From positions 34,366 through 98,365 of the forward strand of contig NMRA01000046.1 in assembly GCA_002633005.1 (NCBI GenBank): a DNA stretch of 64,000 nucleotides, given 5' to 3'. This document shows, in pieces, positions 12,779-23,968 of the stretch (positions are counted from its first letter, which is position 1; every line of letters begins with the position of its first letter). The position numbers and the translations under genes are program-made. Origin of the DNA: Phoronis australis. Taxonomy: Eukaryota > Phoronida > Phoronidae. The notes under the pieces are model-generated. The model was not told the DNA's origin and searched no databases. It saw nothing but the letters and a program-made list of their open reading frames with translations.

Positions 12779-12839
12779 CGTTGCTGTGAATGTTGAGAGC
12801 CAGGTGAGGGTGTATCATTAGCAGTTGACAGGTCATAAA
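12779..12839 (-). CDS. Host gene, exon 4
   Basis: 61 nt. The acceptor GCTTTTTCTGACTAG is strong and the donor is AACG|GTAAAA. It starts in phase 0 and ends in phase 1, encoding CQLLMIHPHLALNIHSN. The junction to exon 5 completes a Gly codon. Confidence 0.6.
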
Positions 12840-12870
12840 CTAGTCAGAAAAAGCATGCACAAATACATGG

Positions 12871-12940
12871 TCGGCACAGCACTGAAATAAGTGGGGAGCT
12901 TTTGCCCCCCCCCCTCTAGCCCCCTATGGTGCACTGCCCA
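12871..12940. repeat. Short GC-palindromic repeat (MITE-like)
   Basis: A CGGCACAGCACTGAAATAAG left part, a G run, a C run and a TGGTGCACTGCCCATG right part form an inverted pair. A close relative lies at 52064-52133. The ends resemble each other across the two copies (GGCAGCGCAGCAC and its inverse), so both are probably tips of one DNA-transposon family. No clear target duplication is seen. Confidence 0.6.
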
Positions 12941-13303
12941 TGAAATAAGCAGTCAACCCACAATACACAAACAAGACAATAGAAAACAACTCTCTCCATT
13001 CAGTAGTGTAATGTTCAACGCAAGTGTTCAGCCCCTACCAAGAAATCTGATTGGAACTCACAACCTAAATCCTTTCTCAATTAACTGCATTACCAATTTT
13101 AGTAAAGGTTCATTACTTGAATTTAACACAGGTGAACGTTGACATTGTAACACTGGTCTACTAAACCTAAATGCAAATCAGTTCAAAAGACCCAAATCAA
13201 GACAGTTTTGATGACAGAACATGCTTTAAGCAGTTTAAGTGCAAAAGACCCACCTTGGGCATAATGGCAAGTGAGATGATAACAGAGCCTAGGAGATGTG
13301 TAC

Positions 13304-13354
13304 CTCATCAAGCTGAATCTCTAAAGGGATGAGGTTCTTCAATAAGATCGATGG
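13304..13354 (-). CDS. Host gene, exon 3 (51 nt micro-exon)
   Basis: Phase 0 on both sides, acceptor GCTCTCAAGCTTTAG and donor GATGAG|GTACAC. It encodes 17 residues, PSILLKNLIPLEIQLDE. The peptide is strongly protein-like, and the two other frames are not needed. Short exons are harder to prove by eye, but both splice sites are good. Confidence 0.6.
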
Positions 13355-15111
13355 CTAAAGCTTGAGAGCATGCCTTAGATGTGATGATACCTATCTCATT
13401 ATCACCAGGTGATAGACTACTGTTGATATATCATGTTTGGCCTCCAACACATATTCATTAGTCACCTGAAAACAGCCATGGTGCAGGTTACCATGGAGAG
13501 GGCTCAGAGGAAGACATCTACAATACAGTAGCATTTCTGAATTAGTTTTCTCCATAAGAAGTGACCAAACATTATTTTTTCAAAGTGTTTCAATTGTTGC
13601 CATGGTGACTGTTCACGAACCTGTGACTGCAGATACAGTTGGTCCAAACATTCGGATACAGTTCCATAAAAAGAAAACTGTTTATTAATCTGGTTACAAA
13701 ATGCGAACTAATTAAAACTCCACCAATGAGAACAAACAATACACAGTTGTCATGCACACTCTACACTTTACATCAAACACCTCGTCCTTAAGAGCATGTA
13801 GCACAAAAAGGAACATAGGAATTAATCTCCCAAATCTCATTAAAAAACTGTAAGGTATTTAAGAGATACTGCAGTGGATGCCAGACACCTGGACAGCCAG
13901 ACAGAAATGATGGCAATATGCACCCACATAAGCAGAATGGGTACATAATAATAGGGTGGGGTAAGTTTACTTATTATTTATTTATTCATTTATTGTGATA
14001 TTTAAAATGAGGGTGGCCTCTACAGTGACAGCACTGCTTTCCAAGAGGGCCTTTAAGTTGTCACATGTGTGTTAAGTTGCACCAGCAAATGACTAACTAG
14101 TACTCATTCTAGGATTAACCTGTTCCAGGGATGGTACCATACTTGCAATTTCAATACGCAAAGAGTGGACAAATCTGTATCGTAAGTCGTGCCCACATTA
14201 CAAATTACCCTAGAGAACACTTTACCCTAGAGCAACAGCCGAGCATCCACACAGCACTCTCTACATCATTTGCATCCAAACTGTGACTTACTTTGGGTCA
14301 ACCTACCCTAGAACAAGGCGCTACTTGATAAGGTGTCACACATGTGGATAGCTGCCCCAGCACAAGTAATGTCCACGCTACTACTGTAACTCTAATTGGT
14401 GACAACTTTTGTTCTAGAAGTATGGAGTCTTCATACAATATGGCCAACAACTGAAATTCTGTTTTGTTGAATGTTTCAACAAAAGTACAGATTAAGTATA
14501 TTTTAGTCCATTACGAGCATGTTTTGCAGTATGTTATATCATAAAACAAGATTTGATAAAATGTAATCAGACATTAAAAAATAGAAAAAAAATAACCACT
14601 TTGACAGTTATTTTTGTGGGGAAACAAGTGGAAAATTACAATAATTTGTTTTGGGGTAACTCCTGCTGTCCACGACATCATAGACAGTTAGACTGCCACC
14701 TAGAACTTCTGATCCAACCCCAGCATTACTTTGACGAGGCATCCTAAAATTAGACGTTATCGCTCTCCTATTAAACCTTTCACCACAATGTATATAAATA
14801 TTTATATATATATAAAATATAGCCTTCAGCTACTTCTCTATACAACAGTCAGGGTAAGCATTACATCAATCCAAACATATTAAGTTCACATTGTATTTTC
14901 ACTATCACGAAAACATAGATAAAACTCCTAACAACAGGGAATATAGCTTTGAAGATTTACACGTATTAAGTATGGCAGAGAGACTGATTATATTTCAAAA
15001 TGTAAAAAGTATGAGTAAGAGCACTTAATCAATAAAAGTGAAGGTGAGTTGGAACATGAGTGTAACAAGCACTACTTATTTGGAAAGCAAGTGAATATTA
15101 TACCTCATCTT

Positions 15112-15300
15112 TTAAATTTCTTCAATTTCTAACTTTATGGGAAGTTCCATTTTAACATTTTCTACTAGATCAGAAATGATAAACAAGTACACACAATTTA
15201 ACAGAAAAAATGCCATGGTGACAAGAGTATAGGTTGAGATCAGCCACATGTAGTGGCCATGCACCATCACATCTGGGATGCAAGCTTTTGCAAGGAGGAA
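15112..15300 (-). CDS. Possible terminal exon with a transmembrane helix
   Basis: After an acceptor-like site (TTCCCTTGGAAACTGTATTCAG) the minus strand is open to TAA for about 62 codons. The sequence contains one clear hydrophobic helix (LVTMAFFLLNCVYLFII) followed by an acidic tail ending EIEEI. It would need a preceding exon ending in phase 2; exon 2 of the host gene ends in phase 0, so it does not fit that transcript. It could be an alternative last exon, part of a nested gene, or chance. Confidence 0.3.
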   Translation of the reverse strand, partial: FLLAKACIPDVMVHGHYMWLISTYTLVTMAFFLLNCVYLFIISDLVENVKMELPIKLEIEEI

Positions 15301-16091
15301 ACTGAATACAGTTTCCAAGGGAAAAACATTATTTAAAAACAGGCATAAAAATATCGTGTTGATACCTTTTTGTGTCATTCTAGGTGAGTATAGATTGGGT
15401 CCCCTGACCCCCTTCCCCCAATATGTTTATAATGTCAAGGTCTCATCAAAGTTGAAAAAATAAATTAATGAACAGGATAAACATTGTTGGATTATGATGG
15501 AACAATATGTTATACTTAAAGCTGTATTTCACTTAGAGTTTAGTCAAATTAGGCCTTTTTACTATCATAACATTGGTCTCATGATATTCCTTACTTTAAC
15601 AGGATTCTATTTCGGTTACCAAAGATTAGAAAACGGTTAAGACCCCTGAAAATGGTTGATAGGTTACAAGACAGGAGTTGGTAATAGAAATAGAGTGCTA
15701 TCACAGTGAAGAATATTATAACACCAATAATATGAGAGTAAAAGGCCAACTAAACAGTTCCAAATGTAGCTTTAAATCTCAACGATGTATAAACATTTAC
15801 AAATACATTTGTTGATAAGGGACATTGTTGTGTAGACAACATACAAAGGCAAAATGTCATCAGTCTAAGCACTCCTTGAGACATTGCGCTTGAGAAGGTT
15901 TCAATGGCCATAGCAAGGGTATGATATCAAAAGCCATGAAATAATCATTTCACTTTCATTGAACAGGTGATGATGAGAACTGTCTACTCAGAAAACTTGC
16001 CTAATCATTGTGTCAAGGAGGTATTCATTTTGGATAGATACCAGGAATACAGTAATCATTAGCAGAAAAGCACAATCACGACACATGAATA

Positions 16092-16249
16092 GCACAGAAC
16101 TACATTTAACAATCTAGTTTGTAAAATTTTGATAATGTCAATGAAATCCTACTATTTAAGGTTATGTATGGCACAGAACTACATTTAACAATCTAGTTTG
16201 TAAAATTTTGATAATGTCAATGAAATCATACTATTTAAGGTTATGTATG
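16092..16249. repeat. Exact 79-bp tandem duplication
   Basis: Two adjacent 79-bp copies (16092-16170 and 16171-16249), starting GCACAGAACTACATTTAACA, differ at a single base (CCT versus CAT). The near identity indicates a very recent event or an assembly artefact. It is intronic. Confidence 0.95.
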
Positions 16250-17281
16250 GCCTTTTCAACAAGTGTGTTTAGTTAGCCAAATATGTACAATATTATATTT
16301 CAACTCAGTAAAAGTTTATATTTTCTGAAAATTGAAAGCTTGTAGTATTTGGTGTTTGACTTTTTGCCATTCTACCATAAACTAAGTCAGTAACCATGAC
16401 TTTTTAGTAAGATGTTACAAAAAAGGAAGGTAGATTTTTTAGCAAAACAACGGTATCAATAACATCAGCACATTTCACTGGTAATAATGTTCAACATGAA
16501 GTTGCAAAAGTATTACAGTTTTCTAAATTAACATACGACTTTCGAATTTTTTCATGAAAGTCATATTTTTGATAGCTTTCATGTGAAAGTGAAACATTAA
16601 AAAGAATTCCTAGAAGTAACTTGGAGAAAAGTGTGTAAAGCATAGTATCTTAAAGTTTAGTGTGAATCTAATAGTTCTGCCTTTTCTGAGACATGACATT
16701 CTGAAGTTAGACAAATTCGCGATGTTCTAGGGTGCTACATAACCCTAAACTCAAACCTTAACTTAGTAAGATTTATATTTTAATTACTAGACAAATTTTT
16801 TATTTCATATAAAAGTGGATCTCTCTTTATGTCATTTAAAAAGTTGACATGTATTGATGTCCATAACCAACCACATGAATAATCAAGAAATAATTTAGTA
16901 GAGTACAATTAACCTAAATATATTTACCGGCATATATATCATATGTAGCACTATGCAAATTACAAGATAAAAGATACAAAGAAAGTGTTCAAGAGAGACA
17001 AAATCTATAGATCTGAGTAACTAGCAAGTCAACTGAAGTGGCTTGTCTCAATGTTACACAAATGAGTAGGAAAATGCAACTTGTATCATCATAAACAAAA
17101 AAACACGATGCCTAAGCAACCTAAAATTGAAAAATAACCAAGTAATAAGCAAGCATATTTGATGACAAACCCACATGGGCGAAACAATTTGTCTGGTATG
17201 GTGTTACTCTAATGCACCAGACAACAAACCAAAATTTGACTTCTTCTTTTATCACTTTCTCAAAAGAATAATTGTCCTTAC

Positions 17282-17371
17282 TGTTGCCTGTCCATGAGAG
17301 CACATCTGATGCAGGGCACCGCGGTGCATACCCAGATGCTTCGTCCAGCCAGTTAACTGAGTATCTGGGCA
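17282..17371 (-). CDS. Host gene, exon 2 (optional)
   Basis: 90 nt. The acceptor TGTCCATTGTGTTCAG and the donor CAACA|GTAAGG are both good. Two frames are open. The frame fitting exons 1 and 3 (phase 0 on both sides) contains LTGWTKHLGMHRGALHQMC. Because the length is a multiple of three, the exon could be skipped without changing frame. The alternative frame (PRYSVNWLDEA...) is also protein-like and would belong to a different transcript. Confidence 0.45.
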
Positions 17372-18783
17372 CTGAACACAATGGACAACATTATTAATCA
17401 AGGTCAGCAATGGGACAGCAGGGGTGAAGTCAGCAAGTGCCACTTACCATTCAGTGGGATATGTATACATCATTCACCAGTCAGAAAAGGATAAGTTAGG
17501 TTTTGTAGCTTAATGTATAGCATTTTTATGTGAGGAGAGGGAGAGATTTAAAGATTATCTCATGCAATGAAAATGCGGAACAGTAATTCTGAAGTTTTGC
17601 TTGCAAATAGTCTGACCAGTTTTGGGATATTAGATTAGAGTGTTAGAAAGCATTATTACTTCACCAGTTATTAACAGCTAATCCCATGCCTTATTGATAG
17701 ATTTAGAGAAAGCTTTTGAATTATCAGATGCAAGTCCTAAGTGCTGGTTTCAACCTTCACAAGTCACAATCAATAATAAATAGCTATTACCCAGTGCACA
17801 TGAAAAGAGGAATTAGATACTCTTCCAGCGATTTATAAAGGTTCTTTTGTAGTTAACCAGACCTTTCACTCTGATTTTATTAGATATTACACTAAATTCC
17901 AGGGGTAATTTTAGGGACTCGCCCAGCCCAGCGTCATCAGCGCAACACTACTGCTTTACTCTGTGAGGCTAAGTGGCATAAAATTATGAATGTTATTTTG
18001 TGTTCCTGTGGTAATACTAGTCATTTCGATCAGATTCCAACACAACGGCAATGTTAATTACAGCTGATCAAAAACTAATGTCTGCGACATAAATGATAAA
18101 TTAAATGTCAAGGACATGATGAACTAGCATATCCCCAACTGTGGATTAACCTGCCAATCAAGAGCGCAGGTGCCATTTTGAATAATCACAAGATGCCAGT
18201 ATAGCACGCAAAACCATACACAACTTGAAGACATCCCAAAAATAGAATACGAAAAGGACAAACAGTGTTAACATGACCCATGGGTCCTATAAACTGATCC
18301 GTAGATTTGAGGTCTAGATACATAACCATCCCTGAATACAAATATGTACACATACACATACACATACCCACACACATACCCAGTACCATATATTATTTTT
18401 GGTACACATGTGAATACCACTTCATCTGCAGAGGCAAGTATTGCAATGGAGTAAATTAGTGGATAAAATTCCAAGTTAAATCATGTTTTACTCAAAAGGC
18501 TGCAGTAAATCTTACATAGACTGGATCCAACCGAACCAAGATTTTATACCAGTGAAGGTAAATCCTCCTTATCAGAAGGTTCGAGAGCACAAACTAGTTC
18601 ACACATTCTTTGTACGAGTTATGCACATCTGACTTTGCAAGTTTGATTGCTAATACCATTGATAATAAAACTAATGTACAAAACTTTTCACGAGCACAAA
18701 AACATTTTGATGTATGTAAACATAATTATGTACACCATGACACATTTCGCTGAACTTCAGCCAAGACATACATGGTTCCACAA

Positions 18784-18881
18784 CACATTATAGTGCATCA
18801 TTTCACAAACTACGTCCAACTGGTTAGAATCACACATTATAGTGCATCATTTCACAAACTACGTCCAACTGGTTAGAATCA
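18784..18881. repeat. Exact 49-bp tandem duplication
   Basis: Two identical 49-bp copies, 18784-18832 and 18833-18881, beginning CACATTATAGTGCATCATTT. No differences were seen, so it is very recent or an assembly artefact. Confidence 0.95.
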
Positions 18882-19935
18882 CACAACTAGCATTAAAATA
18901 GGTTAGTTAACATCACACCTTGTTGCCAATACCAGTTCAATATATCTGCAATGTAATTAGTGCTGCATGTATAACACTCCCAAAGCAACAACCCCCCTCC
19001 TCTGTCCCTCCCCATCTGTCATCACCAATTTTGCTCAGGCAAATCCTGAATTGTCCCTGTAAACTTATCAGTCTCTCGACCTTAGCCTATCTCCTGCCCC
19101 TGATCATCACTTAATTCACTCTTCACTGCAACTCATGTCCACCTATTTGCTCTTCAAGAATAGCTCACTGCTTAATTAAAATGTAATCTTAGAAGGTTTG
19201 GAATGGATAAAATAAATGTGTGTTCTGATTAGAATTTCTGGTCTACTATGTAGAGTGCAATAAAAATAGAACAAGATGTACAGACAACTAAAAAAAATGT
19301 TATCAAGATTATTTGATGGAGTGTTTGTTAAAACTATGACTTGGCCAAATTGAGTGAGAGCATAAGTTATAGAAAAAGGTATTTTGAGACTGCCAGTCAG
19401 TCAAAAACAGCACTGCTGAATAACACATATCATTACAGTGGCATGATTAATTAGAATTTGACTAATTTACAGATTTAGGGTATAATCATGATACAAGGCT
19501 GTTTTTCTCATTTCTAATAAATGCTGTTTAGCAATAAACTAACACTTTGCCACTTTTAAAATTGTGTACCATAGCTAAAACTGGTGTAAAAATATATTTT
19601 CAAAATTTGTGGGGTTCACAATAGAACTTGAGACCTTGAAAAGTAACAAACAGCTTTGGTCAAACCTTTTCCTGGCAATTGGTGAGTTCTTATCATAGTT
19701 TGCACCCAAAAATAAAGGTATGTTTACTTGATTCCCAACTTCTCACTTGGCCTGAAGTTAGTCCATATTAGTAAATGATAACTCTAAAACTAAGCGTGTA
19801 TTTTGCACGTACATGTTAGCCCTGTGGTACAAAGCTCAGTGTAGTCTTCATACAGCTAGCTGGCTGGCTGGCTAGGTACATGTATGATTTGACCGCCAGG
19901 TGAGGTGAAGTTGTTCCAGTCAGCAACTGGGTAGT

Positions 19936-19960
19936 GGGGGGGGGGGGGGGGNGGGGGGGG
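19936..19960. repeat. G homopolymer tract with one unknown base
   Basis: Twenty-five positions of G with one N at 19952. Similar tracts elsewhere in the window sit just inside hAT-like ends, but here I find no matching terminal motif. Confidence 0.9.
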
Positions 19961-20085
19961 TTGCGAATGCTTAATCCAAAGTAGGCACTCGAACTTCAGT
20001 TCAAAGGCCCGATCCCACCTACACGGCGGCCCGAAGAAGTTTAAGCACCGGACTGAGGGATTCCCTATAATCTAGAACGGCTTAC

Positions 20086-20194
20086 CTCGTCAAAGTGTGA
20101 AAACAAAGGCTTGATGCGGGGTAGAATTATCTGTGCCTGGTGAGGTTTTAGGTTTGTGTCATTCGCCTTCTTTAGTTCCATTTTCTTCTTCCGA
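20086..20194 (-). CDS. Host gene, exon 1 (first coding exon)
   Basis: 109 nt, acceptor ATTATTACTATGTTTCAG and donor GACGAG|GTAAGC, both near consensus. The open frame reads through basic residues to an ATG in a good context (AAAATGG), then ELKKANDTNLKPHQAQIIL and a hydrophobic end, in phase 0. The ATG is the likely start, making the upstream part 5' untranslated. Upstream strong donors at 20273-20312 and 22799-22812 (minus strand) could close non-coding first exons. Confidence 0.65.
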
Positions 20195-22039
20195 CTGAAA
20201 CATAGTAATAATCCATGCGTCAGCTGATAGCAGTCTTCTCATCGCAAGCTGAAAACTCCCAACAGATGTCACTTACGTGCAGTCATTTCACTGTCGCCCT
20301 TGCAACTTACGGCTGATGATGAATATATCGAATATAGGCCTGTATTTTCAGAAGCCCCGGTACTGGCTTTGTCAAGGATATGCCTACTTAATAGTCAGAG
20401 TTTGCCCGTGTTGTTGATAATGTTATTGACTCTATTATCTAAACTCACTCACGAGTGCAACAAATTTCATGGGAGACATTACGTTTTTGCCCATAGGCTT
20501 ATTTTTCCATCCTGGAAAACCTGACAATCAAAGTAAACGGAAAATGCTTCTCTACTTCAACCGGGAAAATCAATGTTTGCCGTCCGCCCGGATATCGTGA
20601 AAGTTGACCTAAGCTCATATTCTGTTGTACAAGGCAATTAAATACTGGCTGAAATAAAAATGTTTGGCTTCTGAAATTGAATAACTCGTGAAAAGCTACT
20701 CATTCTTTCGTGGAAGGAATACGATAAAAAATGACCAAAACGCTACTGACAGCAGTTTTGATTCGATGAATGTATTCATTCAGCGTGGTAGATCAATTTG
20801 CGTTTTTGTCGCGACATCGGACAAAAGACTGAGCCTCTGCTGGCGATTCTTAAAGAAAGATTGATATCATGCCTGTGAAAAATGGTAGCGTCTGGAATAC
20901 GGACTAAACGGGGGCAATGGTTTTGGAACCTCCCTTTCCTGTGAAAGAATTTATCAGAAGTAGTCACTGATGGATGTTGCGACGACTGGTACATACAACC
21001 CAGTAATATTGGTTTGCGTTATAAAATTTGTGCATTCTCTAGCTGCAGTAACAAGTCTCAACGTGTATTCCTTAAAACTTAACTAAACGTGTTTCATCGC
21101 TATGGTTACTACAGTTCTCTTGTCTTCAGATTAATCAATTCAGTTATTGATTTCCAAGATAAAACTGACTTTTCGACAAAATGACGTGATCGAGGAAATT
21201 ATAAGTATTCATCTGATCTGTTACTTCTGAGAACAGGCCGGTAGCCAGGCGGTCGTGCATCTCGTCGCTGACTACAAAGAAAATAATCTTTCACAATATT
21301 TTGTACTCCCTAAACACAATTGTGGATTTCTGTTTCGATATTTAATATCTACTCTGTTAACATTGAAGGACACTGAGAATCGTATCAATCTATCCCTTGA
21401 TTTGCACAAGTGGTAGTTTTTAAGTCTTCATTTCAACTCATTATCATTTTTGCTTGACTGAAAAATCTTCACGACTTATACCAATTACTAGATTGCTGGA
21501 TATTCTGTTTAGTTATCATTTTCTTAAACGTTTCCATAGTCACAATCTCAACTGAATGTGTAACTGACTAAAAAATCCATCTTCGCCCCGTGAAAATTCC
21601 ACCAAGTTGTCACTCTTTATATCTGCCTTTTCGTTATTTAGGAAACAATAAATATTCATATTTGTGTTTAAAATTTTCTGTCTGTAACTACAATTTATAC
21701 AAGCCGTGTAAACTGAGTGCGCTTCCTGTATAAAATTACAACCATCAAAGGTATTACCACTTAGACTCATATATTGCAAACTCCGTACGCCATATTATTG
21801 CCATAATTGCAAACCCTCGCTGTCAACGGAACCAACATTAAATGTAAGTCATCTACTTCAAGGGGGTTGTACAACAGGCCATCAAACCATTAAAACTCCG
21901 TTGGTTTCATAACACATTAGACCCATGAACATGCATACAGTTTCCGTTTTCACTCAAATCCTCGGGAAAATATCTACATATCAATTTTTTCTTCGAATTG
22001 CTTGTGGAAATGAATTTTTTTTTTCAATAGTTATCCTAT

Positions 22040-22640
22040 TTTAGTCGACGATTCACGGCGGTTCGGTAGTCCGCCATGAACCGAGTTCAAGTGACGGCAC
22101 TGAAAAATCCCGAGAACGCAGTGTGCAAACGCGTCAGTAACACGCACTCGGGCGATGTAATCCCGGAAGGCTGCGGAGACGATATGGAGCTGAGGATCCT
22201 ATCACGGAATCCATGAAGCTAACATGACTTCATACGAAGTTAAAACGTTTTGTTGGCAATCTGTCACCGTATGTGAGTCGCCCAAGTCCGCGTTCATGCC
22301 GGGCGTGGAGGCCCTTTCCCGCATTACCGGTGCAGAGGGCGGTTCGTAACACCGCGACAATTCGCCATTGAAACATCCCCGAGGAACGCGTTAACATTGT
22401 ATTCAATCCCTCGTCATCGAGTATGAATCCACAATGAGCCCATGTGACCACGTAGTCTAGGCCGTTTGAAATGGACAGTGTAGCCTACAAATGCTTCCAC
22501 CGTGTAAAAATTGCGAACAGCCAGTCCATGTGCGCGCCGAAACCGACCGCCGTCGACTGGCAACGAAACGGAGCAAGCGACGTCCAGACGACGTTGAAAG
22601 CAGAATCAGCGCTGGATTTATGAGGGACTGGGTTCTCGCA
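22040..22640. promoter_or_regulatory. CpG-rich island, candidate promoter
   Basis: About 600 bp with many CG dinucleotides (CACGGCGG, CCGACCGCCGTCGA, GGAACGCG) in otherwise AT-rich, CpG-poor surroundings. It lies about 1.9 kb upstream of the first coding exon of the minus-strand gene and contains a short plus-strand ORF with a good start context. In animals such islands often mark promoters; sparse methylation of active genes in invertebrates makes this less certain here. No TATA box is obvious. Confidence 0.5.
22076..22216 (+). CDS. Short ORF in CpG-rich island (46 residues), uncertain
   Basis: ATG in the context CCGCCATGA, open for 46 codons (MNRVQVTALKNPENAVCKRV at the start) to TGA. It uses CpG-rich codons unlike the surroundings. 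No domain is recognised and there is no homology evidence. It could be an upstream ORF, a first exon of a plus-strand gene, or chance. Confidence 0.25.
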   Translation: MNRVQVTALKNPENAVCKRVSNTHSGDVIPEGCGDDMELRILSRNP

Positions 22641-23589
22641 TCAGACCCTTCCTAGACTACCCCGTTACTACAAATGGATATATAATTTTAAAAAACGTAA
22701 AATAGCAACAGATAATGTCATGTTAATATGATCTATCAGACACAGCATGTCAGCAACCTCGACACGCATGCGGGTGCCCGACATCCTCGAAAGACTTACG
22801 AACAACCGACTTACAAGAAGAACCGACAACGTTACATTCTGGAAAGTTCCTTTTAATGTGAAACTTCGAAAATTTGCGCGGGAAGCCCATGTCTGAAAAT
22901 TTTTACATGCTGTGGTTTTTTAAAAGCTTGGGGGCTCGTGAAAAAATTCCTCGAGCCACCCAAAGAGTACACTGAAAATCCGACAGTGAACAGAACGACT
23001 GGTTCCTACACCTGCACTTCGTTTTATGGGTATCTGTATGCCTTTGCGCCGGAATGCTCCAATTTGCTAATCAGACGCAGTGCCACAGTAGGGCTCCGTG
23101 GGGTTATTTGTATTGACTTCGACACTTTCGTGATGTTACCACAGAGACAACTGCTATGTTAAATTTGCACCATGTGTCTGTGCTCAAGTATATTCACAAT
23201 GACACACCTTATCCGTGATAAAAAATATATCTGGCTGTTGATCGAGCGGTGCCACCACGCAGGCTGACGTTCAAGGCCATTGTGGATACTAGGACAGAAT
23301 GTGAACACACGCATCACGCATAACGCATTACGCGGAAACGAGCCTCTATTCAAGATTTGAGAAACGTCACAGTAACGGCCTTTTCAACCTCATGTAGATT
23401 GATGGTGAGTTTTGGGAAAGCTGAATTGCATCAAAAGCCAATGCAAGATGAGGCATACAGGGTCCACGTCCAGGTTACCCCTGTTCATTGCAAAAAAGCT
23501 CTGCCCTGTCGAAACTCATTTCAGTTTTGCGAGTGTCCCTCAGGGCCGTTTAAACTGAAAAATTGTTCCTCATGCGCGCACCCAGCCTA

Positions 23590-23790
23590 AAATGTAGAGG
23601 GGCTCAAATTTTTCGATATGCGGACCTTTTACTGAAAAAAAAAATCAACGAGGACAAAAAAAAACGGGAACACTAGGTTCAGGCCTGCCAATCGTGCATC
23701 CTCCCCGAATTCCAGGACTTTGTGGACTTCTGTCTTGTTTACTCATTTGAGCCCCCGAGCCCCCCCCCCCCGGGTGCGCCCATGTTCCCA
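23590..23790. repeat. Remnant of the hAT-like MITE interior
   Basis: Contains blocks shared with 55150-55300: GGACCTTT, CCCCCGAGCCC(C)n and GGGTGCGC(C/G)CAT. The termini are not recognisable. Probably an old, partly deleted copy. Confidence 0.4.
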
Positions 23791-23968
23791 ATTTGCCACT
23801 CATTTCAGACTAAGAGAACCCCCGGAAAGTGTCGGTTTATTTTGCCCACTAAGAAGTGGCATAGAAATTGAATTAACACCGTTAGAAAGAACATTATGCT
23901 CGGGTAACATTGGTTTCGGGGACACCTAGTCGGGGACCATAGTGGTGGAGGAACAACGAGATGGGTAT

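Larger units (their letters stand above)
13355..17281. other. Intron of host gene with a membrane-helix ORF and tandem duplication
   Basis: Mostly AT-rich. It contains the ORF block at 15300-15112, the exact 79-bp tandem duplication at 16092-16249, short ATTT/TA-rich runs near 13975 and 14790, and scattered ACCCTAGA motifs at 14200-14320. No RNA gene seen. Confidence 0.45.
17372..20085. other. Intron of host gene
   Basis: AT-rich, with a CACATA microsatellite at about 18346-18383, an exact 49-bp tandem duplication at 18784-18881 and a long G tract at 19936-19960. A block at 18586-18531 (minus) ending in a fair donor (CTAT|GTAAGAT) has one open frame, but its phase does not fit. Confidence 0.45.
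527..20194 (-). other. Multi-exon host gene (11 coding exons in window), unidentified
   Basis: Eleven minus-strand blocks (20194-20086, 17371-17282, 13354-13304, 12839-12779, 11672-11579, 11104-11028, 8115-7935, 7483-7401, 1610-1416, 1017-945, 605-527) each have an AG acceptor and GT donor, and codon phase matches at every one of the ten junctions. Together they give about 360 residues without a stop, starting at an ATG in the 20.1 kb exon (context AAAATGG). I do not recognise the product. It alternates hydrophobic beta-like segments with polar loops, has no signal peptide, and carries a cluster C-x4-C-x3-C-x6-C-x5-C in the 1.4-1.6 kb exon that could bind zinc (inference). No stop, poly(A) signal or convincing last exon is seen left of 527, so the gene probably continues outside the window. 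Transcription would start near or beyond the CpG-rich island at 22 kb. The 17.3 kb exon is the least certain, because skipping it also keeps phase. Confidence 0.65.
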
